Assembly: GCF_937976295.1 (NCBI RefSeq)
Contig: NZ_CALJRY010000048.1
Location: 1-12,301, forward strand
DNA: 12,301 nt
Origin: an uncultured Rothia sp.
GTDB lineage: Bacteria; Actinomycetota; Actinomycetes; Actinomycetales; Micrococcaceae
Direction of reading: 5' to 3'
The notes under the pieces are model-generated. The model was not told the DNA's origin, ran no database searches, and saw nothing but the letters and a program-made list of their open reading frames with translations. Positions 1-7,371 of this stretch are shown here, one piece after another. The stretch's first letter is position 1. The number at the start of each line of letters is the position of its first letter. Both the position numbers and the translations under genes were made by a program.

Positions 1-34
1 AAGGTGATGCCTGCTACCTGCAAGTATCCTGTTG

Positions 35-80
35 CTCGTCATTGTGCCCCTCCCCCTCGGGGGGGGGACACAATGACGAG
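35..80. repeat. Long inverted repeat with C-rich and G9 inner arms
   Basis: A perfect 12-bp outer stem (35-46 with 69-80) encloses a C-rich left arm and an uninterrupted run of nine G (59-67), so the whole element can fold into a hairpin of about 20 bp with a very short loop. No T-run follows on either strand, so it is not a textbook intrinsic terminator, although actinobacterial terminators often lack a T-tract. It lies ahead of the unknown gene starting at 144 and may end transcription of a gene left of the window, possibly prfA by synteny (inference). The mononucleotide run makes it a candidate for slippage. Confidence 0.7.
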
Positions 81-143
81 CCCAGAGATGAAATCGCTAG
101 ATATTGTGTAACGTTATACGTAGATAGAGAAAGGACAAAGAAC

Positions 144-1418
144 ATGGATGTTATTGTTCAGCTTCAACCGGGTGACGGAATCCTTGCCCGAATTGTGGAT
201 TTTAATGAGAGCACGGGCGGTACAGAGCTACTGGTCCTCGAAGTGGACACCGTAGATGGCGACCAGTTCACCGCCAAGATGGTGCATAATGCATACCTGA
301 GTAATACGTGGGTGACTAAGTGCGACGGTCGGTTCGTGTATAGCGGCACAATTCTAGAACACGACCCTTTTAAGATTAGGCTTCGATACCACGATACCGA
401 GGGACGTTTTGAAGAAGGCGGATTCAATATCGTTCAGGCTATTTACCTAGGACCGCCGGTCAATGAGACTGCAGTAACCATTGCAACCTCTATAGATCCT
501 CGCCGAGAGGTTATGTGCCACGCAGGTGGTTACGTGTTTTCCTGGGGCGTTCCGTGGATTCCGAAGGCCATTTACCAGCACGTGGTAGTACCTGAAGACG
601 GTAGGTGTATCTACATGCATAGCAATATGCACGAGCAGCTGAGTCGTATAGTGCCGGTGCATAATTGGCCTGGAATCACCTATGAACGCACCACCAACTT
701 TGCTGACGTAGACTGTCAGCTAGTCCCTGTATCGGCTGAGGTGGAACGTGTGCTCGATAAAATGTATGAATCGCCCGAGTATAACGACCTTGAAGATGAA
801 TGGTCCTGTCATCTGAAGAGGTGGGAACATCCCCGAGTCCCTCTATCGAGCGCGTGGCCGAACGGTACATACAAGAACTTCTTGAATAAGCCGGCTATTT
901 CCGAATTCCTGGAGGGGAATGGGCCGCACCTGATCCTCTGCCTGGTGGATACCGTGGACTTCTTCATGAAGAAGGGCTGGCGGAACAACCTGCTCGAGAA
1001 GTATGAAGACCAGGGTAAGTATTCTGACGAATACTTGAAGCTGGTTTGCATGGCAACCCGAGTGATTGCCGACCGTATGGAATTCCACGCGAATGACATT
1101 TATAGCTACCTGGAAGAACCCAGCCCCTTTGAGCTGCTACTTCGGGAGAGCATCGCGCTCCTCAAGGAGACCCCGGAGTATCAGTGCGTGGGTGTTTTCG
1201 GCGAGAAGTGTGAAGAATCCTGCGATTCTAGTTGCCCTGCGTGCCGCGGCGGCGAGTTCCGTCGAGAAGATCACGTGAGCGATCAGGACGACTCGAGTTC
1301 GCTACCGAGGCTCCGACCTTCCGAACTCGGCATGGTCACTGTGCTGGGGGCTTGCGATAGCGCGCTCGCCGAAGAGTCAGAGGAAGAGCCGGAGGAGGAC
1401 TCCGAGGGCAATTCCTAA
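144..1418 (+). CDS. Hypothetical protein with Cys cluster and acidic tail
   Basis: I do not recognise this 424-residue protein. I chose ATG at 144 because AAGGA (131-135) lies 8 bases upstream; the frame stays open back to a TTG at 42, but that start would run through the hairpin and has no visible ribosome site. The N-terminal half reads as beta-rich (residues 1-200), the middle to C-terminal part as helical (about 200-345). Near the end four cysteines, C356, C360, C364 and C367, form a Cx3Cx3Cx2C pattern that could bind a metal, followed by a charged linker and a Glu/Asp-rich tail (410-422). There is no signal peptide or obvious membrane helix, so it is probably cytoplasmic. The gene has lower GC and more A/T-ended and AGG/ATA codons than prmC downstream, which could mean acquisition or low expression. 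Only 44 bases separate it from prmC, with no terminator, so co-transcription is possible. Confidence 0.75.
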   Translation: MDVIVQLQPGDGILARIVDFNESTGGTELLVLEVDTVDGDQFTAKMVHNAYLSNTWVTKCDGRFVYSGTILEHDPFKIRLRYHDTEGRFEEGGFNIVQAIYLGPPVNETAVTIATSIDPRREVMCHAGGYVFSWGVPWIPKAIYQHVVVPEDGRCIYMHSNMHEQLSRIVPVHNWPGITYERTTNFADVDCQLVPVSAEVERVLDKMYESPEYNDLEDEWSCHLKRWEHPRVPLSSAWPNGTYKNFLNKPAISEFLEGNGPHLILCLVDTVDFFMKKGWRNNLLEKYEDQGKYSDEYLKLVCMATRVIADRMEFHANDIYSYLEEPSPFELLLRESIALLKETPEYQCVGVFGEKCEESCDSSCPACRGGEFRREDHVSDQDDSSSLPRLRPSELGMVTVLGACDSALAEESEEEPEEDSEGNS

Positions 1419-1462
1419 AAGGGGATAATTTCTAGAGGTAGAAGGGAGCGTAAGGAGAGCTC

Positions 1463-2389
1463 ATGAAGGTGAATGTGCACGACCCGCGCGGGGAAGAACT
1501 CGCGCAGGTAATCACGCGCGCCACCGCGGCACTGGCGCAGGTGCCCAGCCCCCGCGTCGACGCCGAGCTACTCGCCGCGCACCTGCTCTACGACGGCTCA
1601 CGCTCGCGCCTCCAGCACGCCGCGCTCATGGGGGAGCGGCTCACCCCCGAACAGGTCGCAGAGTACGAGGCGCTGGTCGCCCGCCGCGCCTGCCGCGAAC
1701 CGCTGCAACACATCACCGGATCCGCTCCCTTCTACCGTCTAGAACTGTCGGTCGGGCCGGGCGTGTTCGTACCCCGCCCCGAGACCGAGCTACTCGTCGA
1801 AGAAGCTCTCAAAGTGCTGACCGCACGCACCGATTCGGCAACTCGCACCGATTCGGCAACCGGTCAGCTGCGCATCGTCGATTTGTGCACCGGCTCCGGG
1901 GCCATCGCCGCGGCAATCAAGAGCGAACTGCCGAACGCCCAGGTGTTCGCGGTGGAACTCTCCGAAGACGCCATCCCCTACACCCGTAAAAACCTGGAGC
2001 CGCTCGGCGTGCACCTGGTGCAGGGGGACGCCCTCACCGCCCTGTCCGAACTTGCCGGAACCTTCGACGCGGTGCTCTCGAACCCTCCGTACATTCCGCC
2101 GGCGAACGTACCCGCCGACCCGGAAGCCGCCCTGCACGACCCGGACATGGCGCTGTACGGTGGGGGAGAGGACGGCATGCAGATGCCCTCCGCGATTGCC
2201 GCCCGCGCCTTCGAGCTTCTTACCCCCGGCGGTCTGTTCATCATGGAGCACGACGAGACCCAGGAAGAAGCCGTTGCCGAGCTCCTGACACGCATCGGCT
2301 TCGAGGGCTGCTACCCGGTGCGTGACCTGAATAATCGTCCGCGCCATAGCGTCGGTTATAAACCGCGCCCACTAGAGCCTTTAGACTAG
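1463..2389 (+). CDS. prmC: Peptide chain release factor N5-glutamine methyltransferase PrmC
   Basis: PrmC (HemK) is a cytoplasmic enzyme that methylates the glutamine of the GGQ motif in release factors RF1 and RF2, using S-adenosylmethionine. The 308-residue length is normal for the family. Visible hallmarks are the N-terminal helical substrate-binding domain (about 1-90), the conserved VPRPETELL segment (103-111), SAM motif I (VDLCTGSGAI, 139-148) and the catalytic NPPY motif (207-210) followed by IPP. ATG at 1463 is preceded by AAGGAG (1452-1457) at a 5-base spacing. The gene is very GC-rich. A six-residue tandem duplication (RTDSAT, 122-133) sits just before motif I, in a linker between domains. 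In many actinobacteria prfA lies immediately upstream and sua5 downstream; here sua5 is kept, but prfA is not in the window. Confidence 0.95.
   Translation: MKVNVHDPRGEELAQVITRATAALAQVPSPRVDAELLAAHLLYDGSRSRLQHAALMGERLTPEQVAEYEALVARRACREPLQHITGSAPFYRLELSVGPGVFVPRPETELLVEEALKVLTARTDSATRTDSATGQLRIVDLCTGSGAIAAAIKSELPNAQVFAVELSEDAIPYTRKNLEPLGVHLVQGDALTALSELAGTFDAVLSNPPYIPPANVPADPEAALHDPDMALYGGGEDGMQMPSAIAARAFELLTPGGLFIMEHDETQEEAVAELLTRIGFEGCYPVRDLNNRPRHSVGYKPRPLEPLD
1826..1861 (+). repeat. 18-bp tandem duplication inside prmC
   Basis: Two adjacent 18-bp units (1826-1843 and 1844-1861) differ at one base. They encode RTDSAT twice, in frame, between the N-terminal domain and the SAM-binding domain of PrmC. 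The reading frame is preserved, so the protein should tolerate it; the copy number may vary between strains. Confidence 0.85.
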
Positions 2390-2403
2390 TAAATGCACCA
2401 CCT

Positions 2404-2418
2404 AGCCCGTGCCGGGCT
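2404..2418 (+). terminator. Short hairpin after prmC, weak terminator candidate
   Basis: A 6-bp perfect stem (AGCCCG with CGGGCT) with a 3-base loop lies 14 bases after the prmC stop codon. No T-run follows, so termination is doubtful. It could be a weak or factor-dependent terminator or a 3'-end stabiliser. Confidence 0.3.
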
Positions 2419-2440
2419 GCGTGAAGGCAACGCGTCCGCC

Positions 2441-2464
2441 CCAGTAGCCAGCCCAGTAGCCACC
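2441..2464. repeat. 12-bp tandem repeat in the prmC-sua5 spacer
   Basis: Two adjacent 12-bp units (2441-2452 and 2453-2464), matching at 11 of 12 positions, lie in the 181-base spacer between prmC and the sua5-like gene. No coding role is apparent. Confidence 0.6.
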
Positions 2465-2570
2465 ACAGAGCCAGTGAAATACGGCGAACCCCCGGAAGAG
2501 CGCTTCCACATGGCGCGTTGTGGGTGCCGGTGTCTCGCCGCATCCAGAAAAACATGAGAGAATAAGACCC

Positions 2571-3785
2571 GTGACTGCAAAGCTGTACCCCGTAACGACT
2601 GAAACTGAGACCCGCGAGGCCATCGAGGCTGCCCGCGAGGCGCTGAAGGCGCACGACACGATTGTGATGCCCACCGATACCGTCTACGGTATTGCCGCCG
2701 ATGCTTTCTCGCATCAGGGCGTTGCCAAGCTGCTGGCAGATAAGGGCCGCGACCGCACCATGCCGCCGCCCGTGCTGATCTTTGATCTTGCTGCGCTCGC
2801 TGGCGTGGTCGACGACGTTCCGGACGATATTTACGACCTGGGTGGTCGCTTCTGGCCCGGCGCGCTGACTATTATTCTTCACGCGTACCCGTCGCTGAGC
2901 TGGGATTTGGGTGAGACCCGCGGTACCGTTGCCGTGCGTGTTCCCGATGATGAGTTCGCCCTGAAGCTGCTGACTGAGCACGGTCCGCTGGCGGTTTCGA
3001 GCGCGAACAAGACCGGTCAGGAAGCCGCACTGGACGCGCAGACCGCCTTGGATTCTTTGGGCGAGGACGTTGCCGTGGTGATTGACGGTGGCGCTCGTCC
3101 TAAGCCGCATGAGTCTGAGCCGAATGAGGACGGCGTGGTTGTGGTGACTGAGCGTGAGCCGGCACCGTCCACGATTCTGGATTGCACCTCCTTCCCCTAC
3201 GTGGTGGTTCGTGAGGGCGCAATTTCGGTGGAGGAGCTGCGCGAGGTTGTCCCGACCATCCTGACTCGTGCGGAGGCTGACGAGCAGGCGGCTCGTAAGG
3301 TTGAGGAAGCTGAGTCTGCTTCTTCCGCATCGTCTGAGTCGGCTCCTTCTGAGCGTGCTCTGGACGATCAGGCTGACCTGGATGAGGCGTACGAGCAGTG
3401 GGACAGCACCCATAATGTGAGCGGTGAGCCTGCTCGTCGTGCTTCGGCGCCGGCTGCCGGTTCTGTTGCTGCGTCCCTGTTGGGTGCTACTTCGGCGCTG
3501 TCTTCTGCTTTCAGCACCGGCGTGGATCAGGAGCGTGCGCGCGGCTACCGTGACAACACTCCGAAGCCGGTTCGTGCGGATGAGCCGCAGACCCCGCCTG
3601 TGTCTGCTGATGTTGCTCGTGCGCTGGTCTTTGGCGAGTCGAAGATTGAGACTGCCGCTAAGAGCACCCCCGCTCAGAGCGAGGCTAAGGCGGCAGAAGC
3701 TAAGGCTGAAGACGCTAAGACTGAAGTAAAGGCCGATTCTGAGGCAAAGAGCGAGCAGAAGGATGCACCGGAGGATCACCTCTAA
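2571..3785 (+). CDS. sua5: L-threonylcarbamoyladenylate synthase (Sua5/YrdC/TsaC family) with C-terminal extension
   Basis: This enzyme makes threonylcarbamoyl-AMP from threonine, bicarbonate and ATP, the first step of t6A modification at position 37 of ANN-decoding tRNAs, in the cytoplasm. The YrdC-like domain fills residues 1-232 and carries PTDTVYGI (34-41), KGR (58-60), FWPGALT (94-100), SSAN (143-146), DGG (172-174) and PSTI (199-202). GTG at 2571 aligns with the start I recall for the M. tuberculosis homologue Rv1301; an in-frame GTG at 2520 would add 17 unconserved residues. The ribosome site is weak (GAGAG at 2556-2560), so the start is less certain than the gene. Two oddities: an acidic/hydrophobic insertion after DGG (about 176-197), and a roughly 170-residue C-terminal extension rich in Ala, Ser, Glu and Lys (233-404) that does not look like the globular Sua5 C-terminal domain. 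The stop is followed by a strong terminator. Confidence 0.92.
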   Translation: MTAKLYPVTTETETREAIEAAREALKAHDTIVMPTDTVYGIAADAFSHQGVAKLLADKGRDRTMPPPVLIFDLAALAGVVDDVPDDIYDLGGRFWPGALTIILHAYPSLSWDLGETRGTVAVRVPDDEFALKLLTEHGPLAVSSANKTGQEAALDAQTALDSLGEDVAVVIDGGARPKPHESEPNEDGVVVVTEREPAPSTILDCTSFPYVVVREGAISVEELREVVPTILTRAEADEQAARKVEEAESASSASSESAPSERALDDQADLDEAYEQWDSTHNVSGEPARRASAPAAGSVAASLLGATSALSSAFSTGVDQERARGYRDNTPKPVRADEPQTPPVSADVARALVFGESKIETAAKSTPAQSEAKAAEAKAEDAKTEVKADSEAKSEQKDAPEDHL

Positions 3786-3839
3786 ACCTCTGTGCGTTAG
3801 AGAGCTCGGAGCATAAAATCTCGAGCATAAAAACGTATA

Positions 3840-3880
3840 GGGAACCCCCGATATATCGTTCAGATATATCGGGGGTTCCC
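3840..3880. terminator. Strong intrinsic terminator between convergent genes
   Basis: Two arms (3840-3857 and 3863-3880) form a perfect 18-bp stem with a 5-base loop. TTTCGTT follows on the plus strand, and on the minus strand a run of five T comes shortly after the stem. It lies between the plus-strand sua5-like gene (ends 3785) and the minus-strand epimerase gene (ends 3961), so it probably stops transcription from both sides. Confidence 0.92.
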
Positions 3881-3960
3881 TTTCGTTATAGTGCTCTGGG
3901 TTATGCGCTGGTAGGTGGCGTGCCTCAGGTGGCGCACCTTCAGGAGAACACGCGCGCTAC

Positions 3961-4962
3961 CTAGTTCTTGTCGAAGCGGCGATCCTTCTTCTTACCCAGC
4001 GCGGTGTGGGCGTTGCGCAGTACTTCACGCACGCGCGGGGTGGGCAGAAGGCCGTTTTCGCGTGCCCAGGAGTCGTCGATGCCCTGGCCGAACCACATGA
4101 CCTCGACCTTGCGCACGGAACCGGAGAACTTGTCGTTCATCAGCTCGGAGACGGTGTAGCCAGCCTTGATGGCTGCGCGGCAGAGCCATTCGGGCAGGTG
4201 CAGCGGCTTGCGGCGGCCTGCATCCAGCGTTGCGGAGGCGACGGTTGCGCCTTCCCAGGGCTGCAGCACGATGGCGGGTAGTTCGCCGGGGAAGGTGCCG
4301 AGCATGACCACGAATTCTGCGAGGGCGTGCACACTGGAGACCGGGGACTTGCCGGTGCCTGCACCCGCAACGGAGGCGAAGGGGGAGGACGCAATCTTGG
4401 CGAAGAGTTCGGTGGTGCGTCGGCCGCGGCCCTGCACACTGGTTGCGCGCAGAATGCACAGTTCGGGTGCGCTGTCGGGATGCTCTTCGAGGAAGTAGTC
4501 CTGCAGATCGAGCAGTGCTTCTTCGCCGAGCGCCTTGGAGAAGGAGTACGCGCTGAACGGGTTGGTCTCTTCGGAATCATCCAGCACGAGGCGCGGGCCC
4601 TGTACCGCTGCGGAGGATAGGTGGATGACGCGGCGCACGCCGGTGCGCTGTGCGGCGATTGCGATCACGGCGGGGAGCAGGGCGTTTGCGCCTACGAGCG
4701 GGGGCAAATCCTGCATATTGGGTGCGGCGAGGCCCGCTGCGTTGACGACGACCTGTGTGCCCGCGAAGGCTTCTGCGAGGGAGTCGATGATGCCTTCAAG
4801 CTGGTCTGCTTCGTCGATGATGCTGTCTACGTCAAGGGCTCGGGTTGCGAGTCGAGGTGCCTCAATGGGGTCGACGCTGATACCTTCTGCGTTCAGACGC
4901 GCGACGATGGAGGAACCAACGAAGCCGCTGGCGCCAATGACTTTCCACTTGGATTCAGACAT
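3961..4962 (-). CDS. NAD(P)-dependent epimerase/dehydratase, extended SDR
   Basis: This 333-residue protein has the layout of an extended short-chain dehydrogenase/reductase acting on nucleotide sugars. The Rossmann motif GASGFVG (10-16) has the three glycines of the NAD(P) site; HLSSAAV (114-120) supplies the catalytic Ser; Y139 and K143 form the YxxxK pair. The C-terminal part (about 200-320) would bind the substrate. No signal or membrane segment is seen, so it is cytoplasmic. ATG at 4960-4962 is preceded on its strand by GAGAGG (4971-4976) at an 8-base spacing. The gene faces away from the glycosyltransferase gene at 5392, sharing a 429-base upstream region, and ends against the bidirectional terminator. 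Context suggests a role in surface-sugar synthesis, but the substrate cannot be read from the sequence; a general reductase role is possible. Confidence 0.88.
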   Translation of the reverse strand: MSESKWKVIGASGFVGSSIVARLNAEGISVDPIEAPRLATRALDVDSIIDEADQLEGIIDSLAEAFAGTQVVVNAAGLAAPNMQDLPPLVGANALLPAVIAIAAQRTGVRRVIHLSSAAVQGPRLVLDDSEETNPFSAYSFSKALGEEALLDLQDYFLEEHPDSAPELCILRATSVQGRGRRTTELFAKIASSPFASVAGAGTGKSPVSSVHALAEFVVMLGTFPGELPAIVLQPWEGATVASATLDAGRRKPLHLPEWLCRAAIKAGYTVSELMNDKFSGSVRKVEVMWFGQGIDDSWARENGLLPTPRVREVLRNAHTALGKKKDRRFDKN

Positions 4963-5391
4963 CTCTTTTACCTCTCACGAGCCCGCGTACGTTGCGGGGA
5001 AAAATGGGGTCATTTCAACTTTCCCATATTTGAACGGTTTATGGGGAATTTGTGGGGTTTTATTCGGTCTCTGGTCGTTTTTTCGCACGGGGTGCACAGC
5101 GCAAACACAGGCTGCGAAGCTGATAGCTTGTTGAATACCCAAAAGTGGGTGTGCGGGTACGTCCGCTATGCGGATAAATCAACTGAATTCGGTTGTTTAT
5201 TTGTCATATAGCGCGTCTTTTGGGGTGATGGTTCACTCTCTAGCGGAGACCGCAGGTAGAATATTTTCTTTGAGTGATATATCCACACGGTTGAATACCG
5301 CGGGCGCGAGAAACACCAGAACCGCCCAGCACGGTATGGGTATATCGCGTATCGGCTGATTCAGGCGCATCGCGCCGCGGAGGGAGAACTT
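4963..5391. promoter_or_regulatory. Divergent intergenic region
   Basis: This 429-base stretch separates the minus-strand epimerase gene from the plus-strand glycosyltransferase gene, so promoters in both directions should lie here. It is AT-richer than the flanking genes. I found no convincing -35/-10 pair. The best plus-strand candidates are TAGAAT (5257-5262) with TTCACT (5232-5237) at a long 19-base spacing, and TTGTCA (5201-5206), which lacks a good partner. It also holds a cluster of inverted repeats (5137-5200) and a 9-base direct repeat TTGAATACC at 5131-5139 and 5291-5299. A 63-codon open frame at 5168-5359 has no ribosome site and looks non-coding. Confidence 0.55.
5137..5200. repeat. 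Cluster of three inverted repeats, operator-like
   Basis: Three dyads lie in a row. At 5137-5150, ACCCA and TGGGT flank a 4-base loop. At 5161-5175 a 6-bp stem including one G-T pair has a 3-base loop. At 5174-5200, ATAAA and TTTAT flank a 16-base near-palindrome (5180-5195) centred on GAATTC, with one unpaired base in the left arm. The last is the size of a dimeric repressor site. They could be operators for either divergent gene or RNA structures in a leader. Confidence 0.5.
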
Positions 5392-7371
5392 ATGGCAGAA
5401 AAGTACAGCGACGTGACCGCTTTTGCCCAGCCTTCTTCCCAACAGCCTTCTTCCGAACAGTCTTCTTCTCACGATTCTTTGAACGAGTATCCCCGCACGG
5501 TCGCCGTGGTGGTGACCTATAACCGTGAGGACCTGCTGCCGAAGACCCTCGCTGGTATCGCATCGGGTGAGCGCGTGCCTGCGGCGGTGGTAATTGTTGA
5601 TAACGCCTCCACGGACGGTACCGCCGAGTACCTGCGGGCCCTGGACTATGAGCTGCCGGTGGACTGCATCCGCCTGGAGAGCAATATGGGTGGCGCTGGC
5701 GGTTTCGCGGTGGGTATTGACCGCGCGCTGGAACGCCATAACCCGGACCTGGTGTGGGTTATGGATGATGACACCGAACCGACCGAGAACACCCTGTCGG
5801 AGGCGGTTGCCGCCTGGCTGAACTATTCGCCGGTGCCTTCGCAGCGCCCCGCGGTGGTGGCCTCTCGTGTGGTGTGGACGAACGGCGAGGATCACCCGAT
5901 GAACACTCCGCGCACTATGTTTGCGGCGGGGGAGCAGTGTCATGCTCGTGCGCAGGCGGTGGGTGCCCGCCCGATTCGTAGCGCCTCGTTCGTGTCGATT
6001 CTGATGGATGCGCAGGCTATTCGCCGTAACGGTGGTTTGCCGATTGCTGAGTTCTTCATTTGGAATGATGACTTCGAGTTTTCGACTCGTCTGATTCATC
6101 ACCGTGACGGCATCGCGGTGCCTTCCTCGGTGGCTAAGCACCACACGAAGACTTTTGGTACGACGAACGCTGACCCGGGTCCGCGTTTCTATAACGATGT
6201 GCGTAATAAGCTGTGGGTCTTTACCCGTTCGCGTACCCTGAACCCGCTGGAGAAGCTGCTGTATGGCGGCTCGTCGGCGCGCCTGTGGATTTCTACTGTT
6301 CTGCGTACTGATGACCGCCGCACCTACCTGGGGTATTTCCTCAATGGTGTGCGTGATGGTTTGCGTGCGCCTCGCCCGAATGCTCAGGTGCTTGAGGGCG
6401 TTTACCCGCTGACTTTCCCCGGCCGCTACGGCGTGCCGGCTGCAGCTAGCACGGTTGATGCTGAGAAGGCGCACGGTTGCGTGAGCTCTGCACCCGATTT
6501 TTCGGTGCTGATGAGCGTGTATGCGAAGGAGAATCCCGCCTACTTGGATCAGGCGTTGGAGTCGAATCTTCTGAACCAGACGGTGCGTCCTTCCGAGCTG
6601 GTTTTGGTGAAAGACGGCCCGCTGACCCCCGAGCTGGATGCCGTGGTGGACCGCTGGGTTCAGCGCGCCGAGAATCTGGATTGCCCGCCGATTCAGGTGG
6701 TGGAGCTGGCTCAGAATGTTGGTTTGGCGGAGGCGCTGAACGCCGGTCTGCAGGCGTGCTCCTATGAGCTGGTGGCTCGTGCTGATTCTGATGACCTGTC
6801 TGAGCCGACTCGTTTTGCGCGTCTGATTCCTGCCCTGGTGCAGGGTGGCTACACGGTGCTGGGCTCTGCCATGCTTGAGGTGAATGAGAGCAATACTGCG
6901 GTGGAGTCGACCCGCGAGGCGATCGTTGATTCTGAGCGTCTGCTCAGCGCGATGGATTCGCGCAACCCGATTTATCACCCGTCTGTGGCGTTCGTGAAGA
7001 GTGCCGTGCAGCAGCTGGGCGGTTACGAGTTTGTGCCCGGTGCTGAGGATTGGTGGCTGTGGATGCGTCTGCGCGATGCCGGCTACCGTCTGGGTAATAT
7101 CCCCGAGGCTCTGGTGCGTTACCGCGTGGGTGCGGGCGCGTACACGAAGCGCGGGGGAGTGGACGCCTGGTTGCAGGATGTGGCGATTCAGCGTCGACTG
7201 TACACCGGTCACGGTATTTCTAAGCTTCAGTGGGCTCAGAATATGGCGGTGCGTAGTGTGTACCGTTTTGTTCCTGAGCGGGCGCGCCGTTCGGCGTTTC
7301 GTGCGTTGTCGTCTTTGACGGCTCGTGCTTCTTCTCGTTCTTCTGGTACCGCATCTGAAGGAGGCATGTAG
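5392..7371 (+). CDS. Fusion of two family 2 glycosyltransferases
   Basis: The 659-residue protein carries two complete GT2 (GT-A fold) domains, each of which transfers a sugar from a nucleotide donor. Domain 1 (about 35-330) resembles GlfT1/WbbL-type galactofuranosyl- or rhamnosyltransferases: VVVTYNRE (39-46), DNASTDGT (70-77), MDDDTEP with its metal-binding DDD (125-127) and WNDDFEF (224-230). Domain 2 (about 368-600) resembles AmsE-type exopolysaccharide transferases: MSVYAKENP (374-382), LVKDGPLT (405-412), ADSDD (464-468) and AEDWWLW (551-557). A linker of about 40 residues joins them. The N-terminus (11-28) is a Gln/Ser repeat region and the C-terminus is Arg/Ser-rich. No membrane helix is evident, so it probably works at the cytoplasmic face on lipid-linked glycan. 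ATG at 5392 has GGAGGGAG (5379-5386) 5 bases upstream. Its TAG overlaps the next gene's GTG by one base. The sugars transferred cannot be deduced. Confidence 0.9.
   Translation: MAEKYSDVTAFAQPSSQQPSSEQSSSHDSLNEYPRTVAVVVTYNREDLLPKTLAGIASGERVPAAVVIVDNASTDGTAEYLRALDYELPVDCIRLESNMGGAGGFAVGIDRALERHNPDLVWVMDDDTEPTENTLSEAVAAWLNYSPVPSQRPAVVASRVVWTNGEDHPMNTPRTMFAAGEQCHARAQAVGARPIRSASFVSILMDAQAIRRNGGLPIAEFFIWNDDFEFSTRLIHHRDGIAVPSSVAKHHTKTFGTTNADPGPRFYNDVRNKLWVFTRSRTLNPLEKLLYGGSSARLWISTVLRTDDRRTYLGYFLNGVRDGLRAPRPNAQVLEGVYPLTFPGRYGVPAAASTVDAEKAHGCVSSAPDFSVLMSVYAKENPAYLDQALESNLLNQTVRPSELVLVKDGPLTPELDAVVDRWVQRAENLDCPPIQVVELAQNVGLAEALNAGLQACSYELVARADSDDLSEPTRFARLIPALVQGGYTVLGSAMLEVNESNTAVESTREAIVDSERLLSAMDSRNPIYHPSVAFVKSAVQQLGGYEFVPGAEDWWLWMRLRDAGYRLGNIPEALVRYRVGAGAYTKRGGVDAWLQDVAIQRRLYTGHGISKLQWAQNMAVRSVYRFVPERARRSAFRALSSLTARASSRSSGTASEGGM
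5428..5472 (+). repeat. 15-bp tandem repeat, three units, at the start of the glycosyltransferase gene
   Basis: Three 15-bp units (5428-5442, 5443-5457, 5458-5472; the third diverged) encode QPSSQ, QPSSE and QSSSH near the N-terminus. The unit length keeps the frame, so copy changes would alter only the length of the disordered N-terminal tail. Confidence 0.75.

Noticed and set aside
35..80. CRISPR or insertion-sequence end
   Set aside because: There is a single dyad, with no spaced repeats and no transposase gene nearby.
42..143. N-terminal extension of the first gene starting at TTG 42
   Set aside because: It would translate through the hairpin and has no ribosome site, whereas ATG 144 has AAGGA at a good spacing.
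2241..3779. 512-codon minus-strand open frame opposite the end of prmC and sua5
   Set aside because: Arg/Ser/Leu-rich and covers the ends of two recognised genes plus their spacer, so it is a shadow frame.
5168..5359. 63-codon plus-strand open frame in the divergent intergenic region
   Set aside because: No ribosome site, no recognisable sequence, and it overlaps inverted repeats that look regulatory.
5233..7212. 659-codon open frame on the minus strand opposite the glycosyltransferase gene
   Set aside because: It is Arg/His/Gln-rich without recognisable motifs and mirrors a gene with clear GT2 motifs. Codon bias of the real gene removes stops on the opposite strand.
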